In this document: positions 8,311-17,865 of the stretch, piece after piece
How the letters are laid out: every line of letters begins with the position of its first letter
Position numbering within the stretch: position 1 is the stretch's first letter
DNA from: Actinomadura sp. NBRC 104412
GTDB taxonomy: Bacteria > Actinomycetota > Actinomycetes > Streptosporangiales > Streptosporangiaceae
Direction of reading: 5' to 3'
Assembly: GCF_030269515.1 (NCBI RefSeq)
Contig: NZ_BSTM01000002.1
Coordinates: 310,001 to 374,000, forward strand
Length of the DNA stretch: 64,000 nucleotides
The notes under the pieces: model-generated
Databases searched by the model: none
What the model saw: only the letters and a program-made list of their open reading frames with translations
What the model was told of the DNA's origin: nothing
Made by a program: the position numbers and the translations under genes

Positions 8311-9476
8311 GCCGGTTCCTGCTCGCGGACGGCCGGGAGCGCCTCAAGGGGCAGTTCGGCGCGGACGGTGAAGCCGCCTTCGGGACGGGGCTCCGCCCGC
8401 AGCCTCCCGCCGAGCTCCGCGACGCGCTCGCGCATGCCGAGCAGGCCGGTCCCGGGCACGGGCGGCGCGTCGGGGTCGGCCGTGCCGTCGTCGTCGACCT
8501 GCACGATCAGATCCCGGTCCGCGTAGTCGATGCGGACCGCGGCGGCCGCCCCACCGGCGTGCCTGGAGACGTTGGTGAGCGACTCCTGGACGATCCGGTA
8601 GGCCGCCCGGTCCACCTCGGCGGGCAGCGGCCGCCGCATGCCGCGGATCGTCACCTCGACCGGCAGCCCGGCCGAGCGGGCCCGCTCCACCAGGTCGTCC
8701 AGCCGGTCCAGCCCGCTGGCCGCCGCCTCGGCGTCGGGACGGCCGGCGTCGCGCAGCACCTCCAGGGTGGCGCGCAGCTCGCGGGTGGCGTCGCCGCTGG
8801 CCTCCTGGATGGCCAGGAGCGCGGGCGGCACCTCCTCGCCCCGCTTGCGCGCCAGGTGGACGGCCACCCCGGCCTGGACCTTGATGACCGAGATGCTGTG
8901 GGTCAGCGAGTCGTGCAGTTCCCTGGCGATGCGCAGCCGCTCCTCGCTGGCACGGCGGCGGGACGCCTCCTCACGGGTGCGTTCGGCCTCGGCGGCCCGC
9001 CGCTCGGCCTCCTCCAGGTACGCCTGCCGGTGCCGGGTCACCGTCCCCGCCACGCCGGCCGCCACGAACCAGCCGATGAGCAGGGTGGTGTCCTGGAGAT
9101 CCCGCACGGACCCGTCGATGTCGGGCAGGTTCAGCGCCAGGTCCGTACCCAGGTAGACCGCGCTCGCCAGCGCCGCGGCGACCCGGTGGCCGGCCCTGGC
9201 GGCGGCGAACACCGACACCATCACGGGATAGGCGGCCGCCGGACCCGGCTCGACGCGCACCGCGAGCACCAGCATGCAGGCCGTGCTGACGGCCAGCGCC
9301 ACCAGGGGGCCACGCCGCCAGGCCGCGAGCGCGAGCGAGCCGGCGAGGACCGCCGCGTAGTCCGGCACCCCGGCGTCCCGGGTGCCGATCGACACGATGA
9401 ACGACAGCAGGACGGCCATCGCCACGGCGAGGAGGCCATCCTCGGCGAGCGGCCGCCACCGGTCCCTGAAGCTCAT
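8307..9476 (-). CDS. Sensor histidine kinase (HisKA_3/NarX type)
   Basis: A 389-residue membrane kinase. About four to five hydrophobic segments occupy residues 13-145, followed by a short coiled coil and the dimerisation/phosphoacceptor motif RIARELHDSLTHSISVI with H188. The C-terminal HATPase shows IVQESLTNVSRHA, DDGTADPD and GTGLLGMRERVAELGG. I chose ATG at 9476 because a longer in-frame extension would be proline/arginine junk overlapping the divergent promoter. TACCCT lies 6 bases upstream, so the transcript may be leaderless. Its signal is unknown. Confidence 0.88.
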   Translation of the reverse strand: MSFRDRWRPLAEDGLLAVAMAVLLSFIVSIGTRDAGVPDYAAVLAGSLALAAWRRGPLVALAVSTACMLVLAVRVEPGPAAAYPVMVSVFAAARAGHRVAAALASAVYLGTDLALNLPDIDGSVRDLQDTTLLIGWFVAAGVAGTVTRHRQAYLEEAERRAAEAERTREEASRRRASEERLRIARELHDSLTHSISVIKVQAGVAVHLARKRGEEVPPALLAIQEASGDATRELRATLEVLRDAGRPDAEAAASGLDRLDDLVERARSAGLPVEVTIRGMRRPLPAEVDRAAYRIVQESLTNVSRHAGGAAAAVRIDYADRDLIVQVDDDGTADPDAPPVPGTGLLGMRERVAELGGRLRAEPRPEGGFTVRAELPLEALPAVREQEPA

Positions 9477-9633
9477 CCATGCAGGGTAGAAGGTCAACGC
9501 GCCACAAGCCTCTACGGAGGGTCGTAAATCTCGGCTACTCCCCGCGTAGTACGCGGGCCGCCCCGTACTCCCAGCCTGATAGGCCAAGGAGTCTTCCCGG
9601 GCATGACGACCGCGGACCCGGCCGGCCACCACC

Positions 9634-11082
9634 ATGTCCGGCATGAACGCGATCAGAGTGGAGTCGAGTGGCGGAGGCTCGGTCCGCGCGGGAGCGGCCC
9701 GTGAGCCGCGTGCCAGGCCGGGGCTGACCCTCGCCGCGGTGGCCGTCGTGCAGTTCATGGTGTCCCTGGACCTGTCGGTGGTGAACGTCGGGCTCCCGCG
9801 GATCGCCGCCGGCCTCGGCTTCGGCGCCGTGGGCCTGACCTGGGTGATCCACGCCTACGCCCTCACCTTCGGCGGGCTGCTCCTGCTGGGCGGCAAGGCC
9901 GCCGACCGGTACGGCCGCAAGCGGGTGCTGCTGTCCGGGCTCCTGCTGTTCGGCCTCGCCTCCCTGGCGGGCGGCTTCGCCCAGGAACCCGGCCACCTGG
10001 TCGCCGCCCGCGCCGCGCAGGGCATCGGGGCGGCCGCGCTGGCTCCGGCCGCGCTGGCGTTGCTCGCCACCACGTTCCCCGAAGGCAAAGCCCGTGTCCG
10101 CGCGTTCGGGGTGTGGAGCGCGATGAACGCCGCCGGGGGCGCCCTGGGCGTCCTGATCGGCGGCGTGCTCACCGAGTACGCGGGCTGGCGCTGGGTGATG
10201 TTCGTGAACGTGCCGATGGCCGCCGGGGCGCTGCTCATGGCCTGGCGCGGCGTCGCCGCCGCCCCGCCCCCGGCGCGCGGCGGCCGTCCGGACGTGGTCG
10301 GCGCCGTGCTGGCCACGGCGGGCATGACCCTGCTGGTGTTCGGCATCGTCCGGACCGACCAGTACGGGTGGTCCTCGCCGGTCACGCTGGTGACCCTGGC
10401 GGTCGCCGCCGCGCTGCTGGCCGCGTTCGTGCACGTCGAGCGGACCACCGCTCGTGAGCCGCTGGTCCGGCTCGGCCTGTTCGCCAACCGCTCGGTCACC
10501 GGCGCCAACGCCTACAACCTGCTGCTCGGCGCCGCGATGGCGTCGTCCTTCTACTTCATGTCCCTCTACCTGCAACGCGTGCTCGGGACCGGGCCGGCCA
10601 TGACCGGGCTCATGTTCCTGCCCCTCGCCCTCGCGGTCGTCGTGGGCTCCGTGCTCGCCATCCGGCTCGGCTACCGTCTCGCGCCCAGGACCCTCCTGGC
10701 CGCGGGCGGGTCCCTGACCGCGGCCGCGTTCGCCTGGTTCGGGCTGATCAGCACCGACGGCGACTATGCCACCGACGTCCTCATCCCCTCGATCGTCCTG
10801 GGCGTCGGCTTCGGCCTGTGCCTGGGTCCGCTGGTCAACACCGCCACCAGCGGCGTCGCGGCCCACGAGAGCGGCACCGCCTCAGGTCTGCTCAACAGCT
10901 CGCGCCAGATCGGCGCCTCGCTGGGGCTCGCCGCCCTGGGCACCGCCGCCCAGCACCGCACCGGCCCCACCGTCACCCTTGAAAGCCTCAACGACGGCTA
11001 CGCGTTCGGCCTGGCCCTGGGCGCCGTGCTCCTGGCCGCCGCCGTCCTTGTCGCCCTCACCGTCCTGAGGGCAGAGCGATGA
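9634..11082 (+). CDS. MFS transporter, first gene of an MFS-ABC-ABC operon
   Basis: A major facilitator protein of up to 482 residues with about 14 hydrophobic segments (DHA2/EmrB type). Motif D1-like SLDLSVVNVGLPRIAAGL and motif A-like GGKAADRYGRKR are near the N-terminus; HESGTASGLLNSSRQIGASLG occurs late, as in drug:H+ antiporters. The start is uncertain: ATG codons at 9634 and 9643 both lack a good ribosome site. The stop overlaps the ATG of an ABC half-transporter, so it belongs with the ABC pair and probably moves the same substrate, possibly a siderophore. Confidence 0.85.
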   Translation: MSGMNAIRVESSGGGSVRAGAAREPRARPGLTLAAVAVVQFMVSLDLSVVNVGLPRIAAGLGFGAVGLTWVIHAYALTFGGLLLLGGKAADRYGRKRVLLSGLLLFGLASLAGGFAQEPGHLVAARAAQGIGAAALAPAALALLATTFPEGKARVRAFGVWSAMNAAGGALGVLIGGVLTEYAGWRWVMFVNVPMAAGALLMAWRGVAAAPPPARGGRPDVVGAVLATAGMTLLVFGIVRTDQYGWSSPVTLVTLAVAAALLAAFVHVERTTAREPLVRLGLFANRSVTGANAYNLLLGAAMASSFYFMSLYLQRVLGTGPAMTGLMFLPLALAVVVGSVLAIRLGYRLAPRTLLAAGGSLTAAAFAWFGLISTDGDYATDVLIPSIVLGVGFGLCLGPLVNTATSGVAAHESGTASGLLNSSRQIGASLGLAALGTAAQHRTGPTVTLESLNDGYAFGLALGAVLLAAAVLVALTVLRAER

Positions 11083-12878
11083 GCGTCGCCGCCAGTGGTT
11101 CTCAGTCGGGGCAGGACATGGCGGGCCTGCTGCGCCCTCACCTCCATACGTTCACCGCCGTGGTGGTCCTCCAGATCATCGGCGCCGTCGCGGGCCTGGC
11201 GCCGCTGCTGGCCGTCGTCGAGCTCGGCCGCACGCTGCTGGCGCCCGGCCCGGTCGACGAGGGCCGTGTCTGGCTCACCGTGATCGCCGGAGCGGCCGGG
11301 CTGTTCGCCCGGCTGCTGTTCACGTCCGCGTCGTCCGGGATCGGGCATCTGCTCGACGACCGGGTGCAGCTGTCGTTCCGCCGGCGGCTGGCCGAGCGGC
11401 TGGGACGCGTCCCGCTCGGCTGGCTCTCCCGGCGCCGCACGGGTGAGCTGGCCAAGGTCGTCGGGGAGGACGTGAGCGCCGTGCACCCGTTCATCGCCCA
11501 CACGCCCTCCGAGCTCATCTCCGCCTTCGTGGTGCCGCTGGTGTCGCTGGTCTACCTGTTCACCGTCGACTGGCGGCTCACGTTGATCACGCTGATCCCG
11601 GTGGCGCTGGCGGTCGCGCTGGTCCCCTTGATGATGACCCCGGCCCGGCTGCGCGAGCAGAAGGAGTTCGACGCGGGCATGGAACGGATCGCCAGCGCGG
11701 CCGTGGAGTTCGTCCAGGGCATCGCGGTGGTCAAGGCGTTCGGCGGCGGCGAGCGCGCGCACCGCCGGTTCCGCCAGGCCGTGGACTCCTTCGTCACCAG
11801 CTTCTACCGGATGGTGCGCGGCCTCGCCGGGATCGCCGCCGGGATGCAGGTGGTGCTGTCACCGCCGTTCGTGCTGCTGGTCGTCCTGATCGGCGGCGCC
11901 GTCCTGATCACCGAGGGCGGCCTGCCCGCGGCCGACCTGCTGCCGTTCCTGCTGCTGGGACTGGGCCTGACCGCGCCGGTGGAGGCCCTCGGCCACGGGT
12001 TCGACGACATGCAGGCGGCGCGGCGCGCGGTCGGCCGGATCCGCGACGTGCTCGACGTGCGCCCGCTGCCCGAGCCCGCACGCCCGCTCACCCCACAGGG
12101 CCACCGGGTGGAGCTGCGCGGCGTCCGGTTCGGCTACCAGGCCGATCAGGAGGTGCTGCGCGGCATCGACCTGGTGCTCGAACCGGGGACGGTCACCGCG
12201 GTCGTCGGCCCGTCGGGAAGCGGGAAGTCCACGCTGGTCCAGCTCCTGCCCCGCTTCTTCGACCCGACCTGCGGCTCGGTCACCCTCGGCGGCGTCGACC
12301 TGCGCGAACTCGACAGCGCCGCGCTCTACCGCACGGTCTCCTTCGTCTTCCAGGACGTCCGCCTGCTGCGCGCGTCCGTCGCGGACAACATCGCCCTGGC
12401 GGTACCGCGGGCCGGCCTCGACGAGGTGGTACGCGCCGCCAAGCTGGCCAACGTCCACGAGCGGATCCTGGAACTGCCGCGCGGCTACGACACGGTGATC
12501 GGCGACGAGGCCGGGCTGTCGGGCGGCGAGGCGCAGCGGATCGCGATCGCACGCGCGCTGCTCGCCGACACGCCCGTCCTCGTCCTGGACGAGGCGACCG
12601 CGTTCGCCGACCCGCTCACCGAGCAGGCGGTGCGCCGCGCCCTCACCTCGCTGGGCGGCGACCGGACGGTCCTGGTCATCGCCCACCGCCTGGAGACCAT
12701 CGCCGACGCCGACACCGTCGTGGTGCTGGAGGACGGGGCGATCGCCGAGCGCGGCACGCCCGCCGAACTGCTGGCACGCAACGGCAAGTTCGCCGAGTTC
12801 TGGCGGACCCACCGGACGGCGATCGGCGCCGAGGCCGAGACCCGCGGTGGCGTACTGGGAGGAGACCCGTACCGATGA
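11079..12878 (+). CDS. ABC half-transporter (fused membrane and ATPase domains), first of a pair
   Basis: A 599-residue exporter-fold ABC protein. Six membrane segments lie in residues 25-300. The ATPase has Walker A GPSGSGKST (377-385), Q-loop VFQDVRLL, signature LSGGEAQRIAIARALL and Walker B VLVLDEATAFADP with the H-loop in VIAHRLETI. It starts at the ATG that overlaps the MFS stop and ends in an overlap with the second half-transporter. The MFS-ABC-ABC arrangement recalls YbtX/YbtP/YbtQ and IrtAB-type siderophore systems; that the substrate is a siderophore is inference. Confidence 0.9.
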   Translation: MSVAASGSQSGQDMAGLLRPHLHTFTAVVVLQIIGAVAGLAPLLAVVELGRTLLAPGPVDEGRVWLTVIAGAAGLFARLLFTSASSGIGHLLDDRVQLSFRRRLAERLGRVPLGWLSRRRTGELAKVVGEDVSAVHPFIAHTPSELISAFVVPLVSLVYLFTVDWRLTLITLIPVALAVALVPLMMTPARLREQKEFDAGMERIASAAVEFVQGIAVVKAFGGGERAHRRFRQAVDSFVTSFYRMVRGLAGIAAGMQVVLSPPFVLLVVLIGGAVLITEGGLPAADLLPFLLLGLGLTAPVEALGHGFDDMQAARRAVGRIRDVLDVRPLPEPARPLTPQGHRVELRGVRFGYQADQEVLRGIDLVLEPGTVTAVVGPSGSGKSTLVQLLPRFFDPTCGSVTLGGVDLRELDSAALYRTVSFVFQDVRLLRASVADNIALAVPRAGLDEVVRAAKLANVHERILELPRGYDTVIGDEAGLSGGEAQRIAIARALLADTPVLVLDEATAFADPLTEQAVRRALTSLGGDRTVLVIAHRLETIADADTVVVLEDGAIAERGTPAELLARNGKFAEFWRTHRTAIGAEAETRGGVLGGDPYR

Positions 12879-14623
12879 TCCCCATGCTGCTGCGCGTACT
12901 GGGCCACCGGTACGCACCGCCCGTGCGCCGCACCGTGGCCCTGATGACGGTGACCGCGGTGGCGGAGGGCCTGTCGTACGCGCTGCTGGTCCCCGTGCTG
13001 CGGGCGCTGTTCGGCGGCACGCCGCAGGACGCCTGGCCGTGGCTGATCGCGTTCGGCGCCGCCGTCGCGGTCTACGGGATGCTGCGCTATGTCGCCGACC
13101 TGTCCGGTTTCCGCGCCGGGACCACGCTGCTGGACGGCATGTACCACCGGCTGGGCGACCACCTGGCCCGGCTGCCCGTCGGCTGGTACGGCGCGGGCCG
13201 TGTGGGGGAGGTGTCCGTCCTGGCCGGCAGGGGCGTGCTGGAGGCGATGAGCGTGATCGCGCACCTGCTGGGCCCGCTCATCTCCGCGTCCGTGACGCCG
13301 CTGACGATCGTCGCCGTGATGCTCGCGTTCAACTGGCAGATGGGCCTGGCCGCGCTGGCCGCGGCCCCGGCCGTGGCGGTGATCCAGGTCTGGACGGGAC
13401 GGGCGATGGCCGCCGCCGACGTCGACCGCGCGGCGCGTGACCACGAGGCCACCGGGCGGGTCATCGAGTACCTGCAAGCCCAGCCCGTGCTGCGCGCCGG
13501 CGGCCGGACCGGCGAACGTTTCCGGCTGCTCGACGACTCGCTGAGCGAACTGCGGCGCGCGTCCCGCCGTACCACGCTGTCGGCCCTTCCCGGCGTGCTG
13601 GGCCTGACGCTGACCGTGCAGGCGATGTTCACCGTGCTGCTGGTCTTGGGCGCGTACCTCGCGCTCGGCGGGGGCATCGGCGCGGCGGAGGTCCTGTCGA
13701 TCCTGGTGCTGGCCGCCCGCTGCGCCGATCCGCTGCTGTCCCTGGCCGAGCTCGGCGGCAGGGTCCGCGCCGCGCGCAACGAGCTGACCAGGCTCGAGGC
13801 GGTGCTGAACACCGAGCCGTTGCCGGAGCCCGCCGCACCCGTCCGGCCGGCCGGGCATGACCTGGAGTTCGACTCGGTCACCTTCCGGCACGGCGACCGC
13901 ACCGTGGTCGGCGGCCTGTCGATCTCGGTGCCGCAGGGGCAGCGGCTCGCCGTGGTCGGGCCGTCCGGCGCGGGCAAGACCACCTTGCTGCAACTCCTCG
14001 CCCGGTTCTACGACGTGGACGCGGGTGCGGTGCGCGTGGGCGGCGTGGACGTACGCGACATCAGCACCGAGGTGCTGATGGACCGGATCGCCATCGTCTT
14101 CCAGGACGTCTACCTCTTCGACGGGACCCTTGAGGAGAACGTGCGCCTGGGCCGTCCCGGCGCGACCGAGGCCGAGGTGCGGGCGGCGGCGACCGCGGCG
14201 CGGCTGGACGAGGTGATCGAACGGCTGCCCGGCGGATGGGCGGCCCACGTCGGGGAGGGCGGCGCGCTGCTGTCGGGCGGTGAGCGCCAGCGCGTCTCCA
14301 TCGCGCGGGCGCTGCTGAAGGACGCGCCCATCGTGCTGCTCGACGAGGTGACCTCCGCCCTGGACCCGGTGAACGAGGCCGCCGTCCACGAGGGCATCGA
14401 CCGGCTGATGGCGGGCCGGACGGTGGTGATGGTCGCGCACCGGATGCGCACCGTCCAGCGCGCCGACCGCGTCGCCTTCCTGGACGCCGGCCGGATCCTG
14501 GAGGAGGGCACCCACGATGAGCTGCTGCGCCGCGGCGGCCGCTACGCCGCCTTCTGGGAGGCGGGCGGCGCGCCTTCCCGGCCTTCACCACCGCCGGCCG
14601 GTGCCTCGTCGGCGACACGATGA
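12875..14623 (+). CDS. ABC half-transporter, second of the pair
   Basis: A 582-residue partner of the preceding gene. It has six membrane segments in residues 25-300 and an ATPase with Walker A GPSGAGKTT (about 362-370), Q-loop VFQDVYLF, signature LSGGERQRVSIARALL and Walker B IVLLDEVTSALDP, with H-loop VAHRMRTV. The ATG overlaps the upstream stop (ATGA), so a heterodimer made at a fixed ratio is likely. It ends about 50 bases from a convergent MFS gene. Confidence 0.9.
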   Translation: MIPMLLRVLGHRYAPPVRRTVALMTVTAVAEGLSYALLVPVLRALFGGTPQDAWPWLIAFGAAVAVYGMLRYVADLSGFRAGTTLLDGMYHRLGDHLARLPVGWYGAGRVGEVSVLAGRGVLEAMSVIAHLLGPLISASVTPLTIVAVMLAFNWQMGLAALAAAPAVAVIQVWTGRAMAAADVDRAARDHEATGRVIEYLQAQPVLRAGGRTGERFRLLDDSLSELRRASRRTTLSALPGVLGLTLTVQAMFTVLLVLGAYLALGGGIGAAEVLSILVLAARCADPLLSLAELGGRVRAARNELTRLEAVLNTEPLPEPAAPVRPAGHDLEFDSVTFRHGDRTVVGGLSISVPQGQRLAVVGPSGAGKTTLLQLLARFYDVDAGAVRVGGVDVRDISTEVLMDRIAIVFQDVYLFDGTLEENVRLGRPGATEAEVRAAATAARLDEVIERLPGGWAAHVGEGGALLSGGERQRVSIARALLKDAPIVLLDEVTSALDPVNEAAVHEGIDRLMAGRTVVMVAHRMRTVQRADRVAFLDAGRILEEGTHDELLRRGGRYAAFWEAGGAPSRPSPPPAGASSATR

Positions 14624-14673
14624 CCTCCCTGCGGCGACGCCTCACGCAGCGACGTCATCGGTGCGTCCGGCGG

Positions 14674-16179
14674 TCAGGGGGATGCGAGCAGGGGCTCGGA
14701 GTCCCCGGCGGTGCCGTCCTCCTCGACGGGCCGGTGCCCGGGGCTCGGCGTGTTCATCAGGACGGCGATGATCAGCGCGCCGGCCAAAATGATCCCCGCG
14801 GCCCAGGCGCCGGCCGTCGCGAACCCCTCCACCACCGCCTGCCTGGCGACGGCCGGGTCCTGGCCGGAGGAGGCGTGCGAGGCCAGGTAGTCCACGGTCG
14901 CGCTGGTGGCGATGGTGTTGAGCAGCGCGGTGCCGATCGAGCCGCCGATCTGCTGCGCGGTGTTGACGCCGGCCGAGGCCACGCCCGCGTCGCCCTGGTC
15001 GACGCCGTGGGTGGCGTAGTTGAGGCTCACCGGCATGATCAGGCCCGCGCCGAAGCCGATCATGAGCTGCGTGACCAGCACGCCCCCGGCGTACGAGGTG
15101 TCCGCCTCCAGCGTGGCCATCCACAGCATGCCGCAGGAGCCGATGAGCAGGCCGGGCACGATCAGGGCCCGCGGCGGCACCCTGGGCAGCAGCCGGGCGC
15201 TGAGCCCGCCGGCCGAGACCAGGACCGCCGCGGCCATCGGGAGGAAGGCCACACCCGCCTTGACCGGCGAGTATCCCTTGACGACCTGCATGTAGTACGT
15301 CATGAACAGGAACGCCCCGAACATCCCGACGACGGCCACGCCCACGGACAGGTAGGCACCGCCGCGGGTGCGGTCGGCGACCACGCGCAGCGGCAGCAGC
15401 GGCTGCCGCGTCCGGCTTTCGACCAGGGCGAACGCGGCGAGCAGCACGCCGCCGGCGGCCAGCAGCCCGATGACCGTCGCCGAGCCCCAGCCGTCGGACT
15501 CGGCCCTGCTGGTGGCGTACACGATCGCGACCAGCCCGCCGGTCACCAGCACCACCCCGGGGACGTCGAACCGCGCCTTGCCCGGACGCCGCGACTCGTC
15601 CAGCAGCGCGTACCCGCCGAACGCCGCGACCAAGGCGATCGGGATGTTGATGTACAGGCACCAGCGCCAGTCCAGGTAGTCGGTCAGCGCCCCGCTGACC
15701 AGCAGGCCGATCGCGCCGCCCGCGGCGGCGATGCCGCCCCAGATCCCGAACGCCTTGGCGCGCTCCCCGGGCTGGGTGAACGTCACGGTCAGCAGCGACA
15801 GCGCGGACGGCCCCAGCAGCGCGCCGAACGCACCCTGGAGGGCACGGGCGGCCAGCAGCATCCCGGGGCCGGACGCCGCGCCGCCGAGCGCCGACGCCGC
15901 GGCGAAGCCCACCAGCGCGATCAGGAAGGTCCGCTTGCGGCCGGTGTGGTCGGCGATCCGGCCGCCGAGCAGCAGCAGGCCGCCGAAGGCCAGCGTGTAC
16001 GCGGTGATGATCCACTGCCGGTCGCCGTCGGAGATCCCCAGGTCCCGCTGGAGGGACGGCAGCGCGATGTTCACGACGGTGGCGTCCAGGATGATCATGA
16101 GCTGCGCCAGCCCGATGAAGAACAGCGCGGCCCAGCGGCGCGAAGAGGTCTCCGGAGCCCGCGCCTTGGTGGTTGCCAT
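14674..16179 (-). CDS. MFS drug exporter, DHA2/EmrB-QacA type
   Basis: A 501-residue MFS protein with about 14 membrane segments. Family motifs are ILDATVVNIALPSLQRDLGI (motif D1), GGRIADHTGRKR (motif A) and GIWGGIAAAGGAIGLLVSGALT (motif C-like). I chose ATG 16179 (MATTKARAP) because GAGGACG precedes it; the extra 47 codons upstream have no membrane-protein character. It probably exports a hydrophobic drug or metabolite. No regulator is adjacent, but direct repeats lie in its upstream region. Confidence 0.88.
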   Translation of the reverse strand: MATTKARAPETSSRRWAALFFIGLAQLMIILDATVVNIALPSLQRDLGISDGDRQWIITAYTLAFGGLLLLGGRIADHTGRKRTFLIALVGFAAASALGGAASGPGMLLAARALQGAFGALLGPSALSLLTVTFTQPGERAKAFGIWGGIAAAGGAIGLLVSGALTDYLDWRWCLYINIPIALVAAFGGYALLDESRRPGKARFDVPGVVLVTGGLVAIVYATSRAESDGWGSATVIGLLAAGGVLLAAFALVESRTRQPLLPLRVVADRTRGGAYLSVGVAVVGMFGAFLFMTYYMQVVKGYSPVKAGVAFLPMAAAVLVSAGGLSARLLPRVPPRALIVPGLLIGSCGMLWMATLEADTSYAGGVLVTQLMIGFGAGLIMPVSLNYATHGVDQGDAGVASAGVNTAQQIGGSIGTALLNTIATSATVDYLASHASSGQDPAVARQAVVEGFATAGAWAAGIILAGALIIAVLMNTPSPGHRPVEEDGTAGDSEPLLASP

Positions 16180-16261
16180 GGCTTCGTCCTCGCTCGTGGT
16201 GTGGCACGCCGCGCGGATCGAGCGCGCGGCGTCCTGACACACACAAGACGCGGCCGTTCCG

Positions 16262-16288
16262 GGCCGTGTGACGGGACGGCCGTGTGAC
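16262..16288 (-). promoter_or_regulatory. 11-bp direct repeats upstream of the MFS gene
   Basis: GGCCGTGTGAC occurs at 16262-16272 and 16278-16288 (plus-strand reading), a 16-bp period, 83-109 bases upstream of the MFS start. It could be a binding site for an unlinked regulator. Confidence 0.3.
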
Positions 16289-16350
16289 AAGACCCACCGC
16301 CCGCCGATGTCATGAAGCACCCGCGACCGGCGTCCCGTCCTGAAGGCCGG

Positions 16351-16809
16351 TCACCCGGTGGACGCCGAACCGCGCATCCTGATCTTGATTTGGCCCTCGC
16401 CGTGGCGCGCGACCTCCCGCAGGCCGAGCCGCCGGTAGAGGGCGTACGCGCGGTGGTTGACCGCCAGCACGTCCAGGACCAGGTCCTGGCCTTGCCGGCC
16501 CGCCTGACGCAGCAGCTCGGTGATGAGGCGGGTGCCGATGCCGCGCCCCTGGTGGTCGGGGTGGATCTCGATCCGCCCGAGGTAGATCTCGGCCGGGCGG
16601 TGCTCGACGCTGAGCATCCCGGCGTCGGCCCCGTCGACGGTGATGATCTGCCAGTTGCCGGGCTCGAAGGCGCGCGAGTGGTAGCCGCGCTGGTCCTGCT
16701 CGTTCCACCCCCAGACCGCGGCGACGTAGTCGCCCATGGCCGCCTTGTGCAACTGGAAGCAGAACTCGCTGTCAGCGGGTGTGGCGGGACGTAGCCCGAC
16801 GACGCTCAC
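16351..16809 (-). CDS. GNAT-family N-acetyltransferase
   Basis: A 152-residue acetyltransferase. The acetyl-CoA pyrophosphate-binding motif A is clear: YLGRIEIHPDHQGRGIGTRL, followed by LDVLAVNHRAYALYRRLGL. The N-terminus RPATPADSEFCFQLHKAAMG is typical of the family. The GTG start at 16809 is preceded by GGAGG at good spacing. The acceptor substrate is not predictable. It is separated from the MFS gene by about 170 bases and may be independent of it. Confidence 0.88.
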   Translation of the reverse strand: MSVVGLRPATPADSEFCFQLHKAAMGDYVAAVWGWNEQDQRGYHSRAFEPGNWQIITVDGADAGMLSVEHRPAEIYLGRIEIHPDHQGRGIGTRLITELLRQAGRQGQDLVLDVLAVNHRAYALYRRLGLREVARHGEGQIKIRMRGSASTG

Positions 16810-17028
16810 GCGACCTCCTCGACATTGCGGCGAACGCGACCCCCATCACACCAAGCCGCGCCTCACCGACGGTGGCCGACCTGGACGGGCAGTCCACGCA
16901 CCGCAACGACAGCAGAGGCGGCCTGGTCCGGCGGAGGATCCAGGGCAGCACCATATGAGGTTGTGAGGACATGGGCTCTCAAGACCTGACACGAGGCCGA
17001 TTGCGCGTGGCGGAGCGGTCTTTCCGCG

Positions 17029-17760
17029 TCAGCCCCGTCCGAGGACGCAGAACTCGTTGCCCTCCGGGTCCGCGAGGACCGTCCAGGGCACGTCGCCCTG
17101 GCCGATGTCGGCGTCGGTGGCACCGAGATCCCGCAGCCGGGCCACCTCCGCCTGGTGATCGTCGCCGGGGTACGGCAGCACGTCGAGATGGCCACGCGTC
17201 CACACGGTCGGCGCCGTACGGAAGAACTCCAGGTACGGCCCGACCCCCTGGGACGAGCGCAGCACCGCGTGATCGTCGGTCGCCTCGTACGGCTTCCAGC
17301 CGATCGCCTCGCCCCAGAACCGCGCCATGGCCCGCGGATCCGCGCAGCCGACCACGACCCTGGCGATCGGTCCGGTGTCCCGGTAGATCTCCCGGGGCTC
17401 CAACACGCAGAACACGTTGCCCTCGGGGTCGGCCAGGACCGTCCATGGGACGTCGCCCTGGCCCACATCGGCGGGCGTCGCACCGAGTTCCTTCAGGCGC
17501 GCGACCAGCTCCGCCTGATGGGCCGTGGAGGTGGTGGCGAGATCGAGGTGCACGCGGTACCTCACCGTCTCCGGATCCGGGACGGTGACGACGTCGACAC
17601 AGACGGCGGTGGGGTCCGGCCAGGTGAAACCCACGGGCTCGATGTTGGTCACACCGGGTCCCTCACTGGAGACGCCCCAGCCGAGCGCCTCCGCCCAGAA
17701 CCGGCCGAGCGCTGCGTCATCGCGCGCCTTGAAGTTCACCTGAACGAGTCGCAGTCCCAC
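17029..17760 (-). CDS. VOC-family protein with two tandem glyoxalase-like domains
   Basis: A 243-residue protein made of two Glyoxalase_6-like repeats (about 1-120 and 125-243). Each has the pattern ..RFWAEALGW.. and ends in nearly the same block, GQGDVPWTVLADPEGNVFCV versus GQGDVPWTVLADPEGNEFCV, so the repeats arose by duplication. VOC proteins include isomerases, dioxygenases and bleomycin-type resistance binders; no specific role can be assigned. I chose GTG 17760 (MGLRLVQVNF) as the family-like N-terminus; TAAGGT lies 8 bases upstream, the leaderless pattern seen elsewhere here. Confidence 0.8.
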   Translation of the reverse strand: MGLRLVQVNFKARDDAALGRFWAEALGWGVSSEGPGVTNIEPVGFTWPDPTAVCVDVVTVPDPETVRYRVHLDLATTSTAHQAELVARLKELGATPADVGQGDVPWTVLADPEGNVFCVLEPREIYRDTGPIARVVVGCADPRAMARFWGEAIGWKPYEATDDHAVLRSSQGVGPYLEFFRTAPTVWTRGHLDVLPYPGDDHQAEVARLRDLGATDADIGQGDVPWTVLADPEGNEFCVLGRG

Positions 17761-17865
17761 GCCGCCCAACCTTACGTCCGCGCGCCAGTGCGGTCGCCGC
17801 GACCACGGACGTGCACGATCTGGTCGTCGGGTCGGAAGGCGGCGGTCCATGTGCCGGTCATGGGT

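Noticed and set aside
9603..9704. A 33-codon frame with a Shine-Dalgarno upstream of the MFS gene
   Set aside because: Its end overlaps a GTG that is out of frame with the MFS protein, and its sequence has no feature; not strong enough to call a leader peptide.
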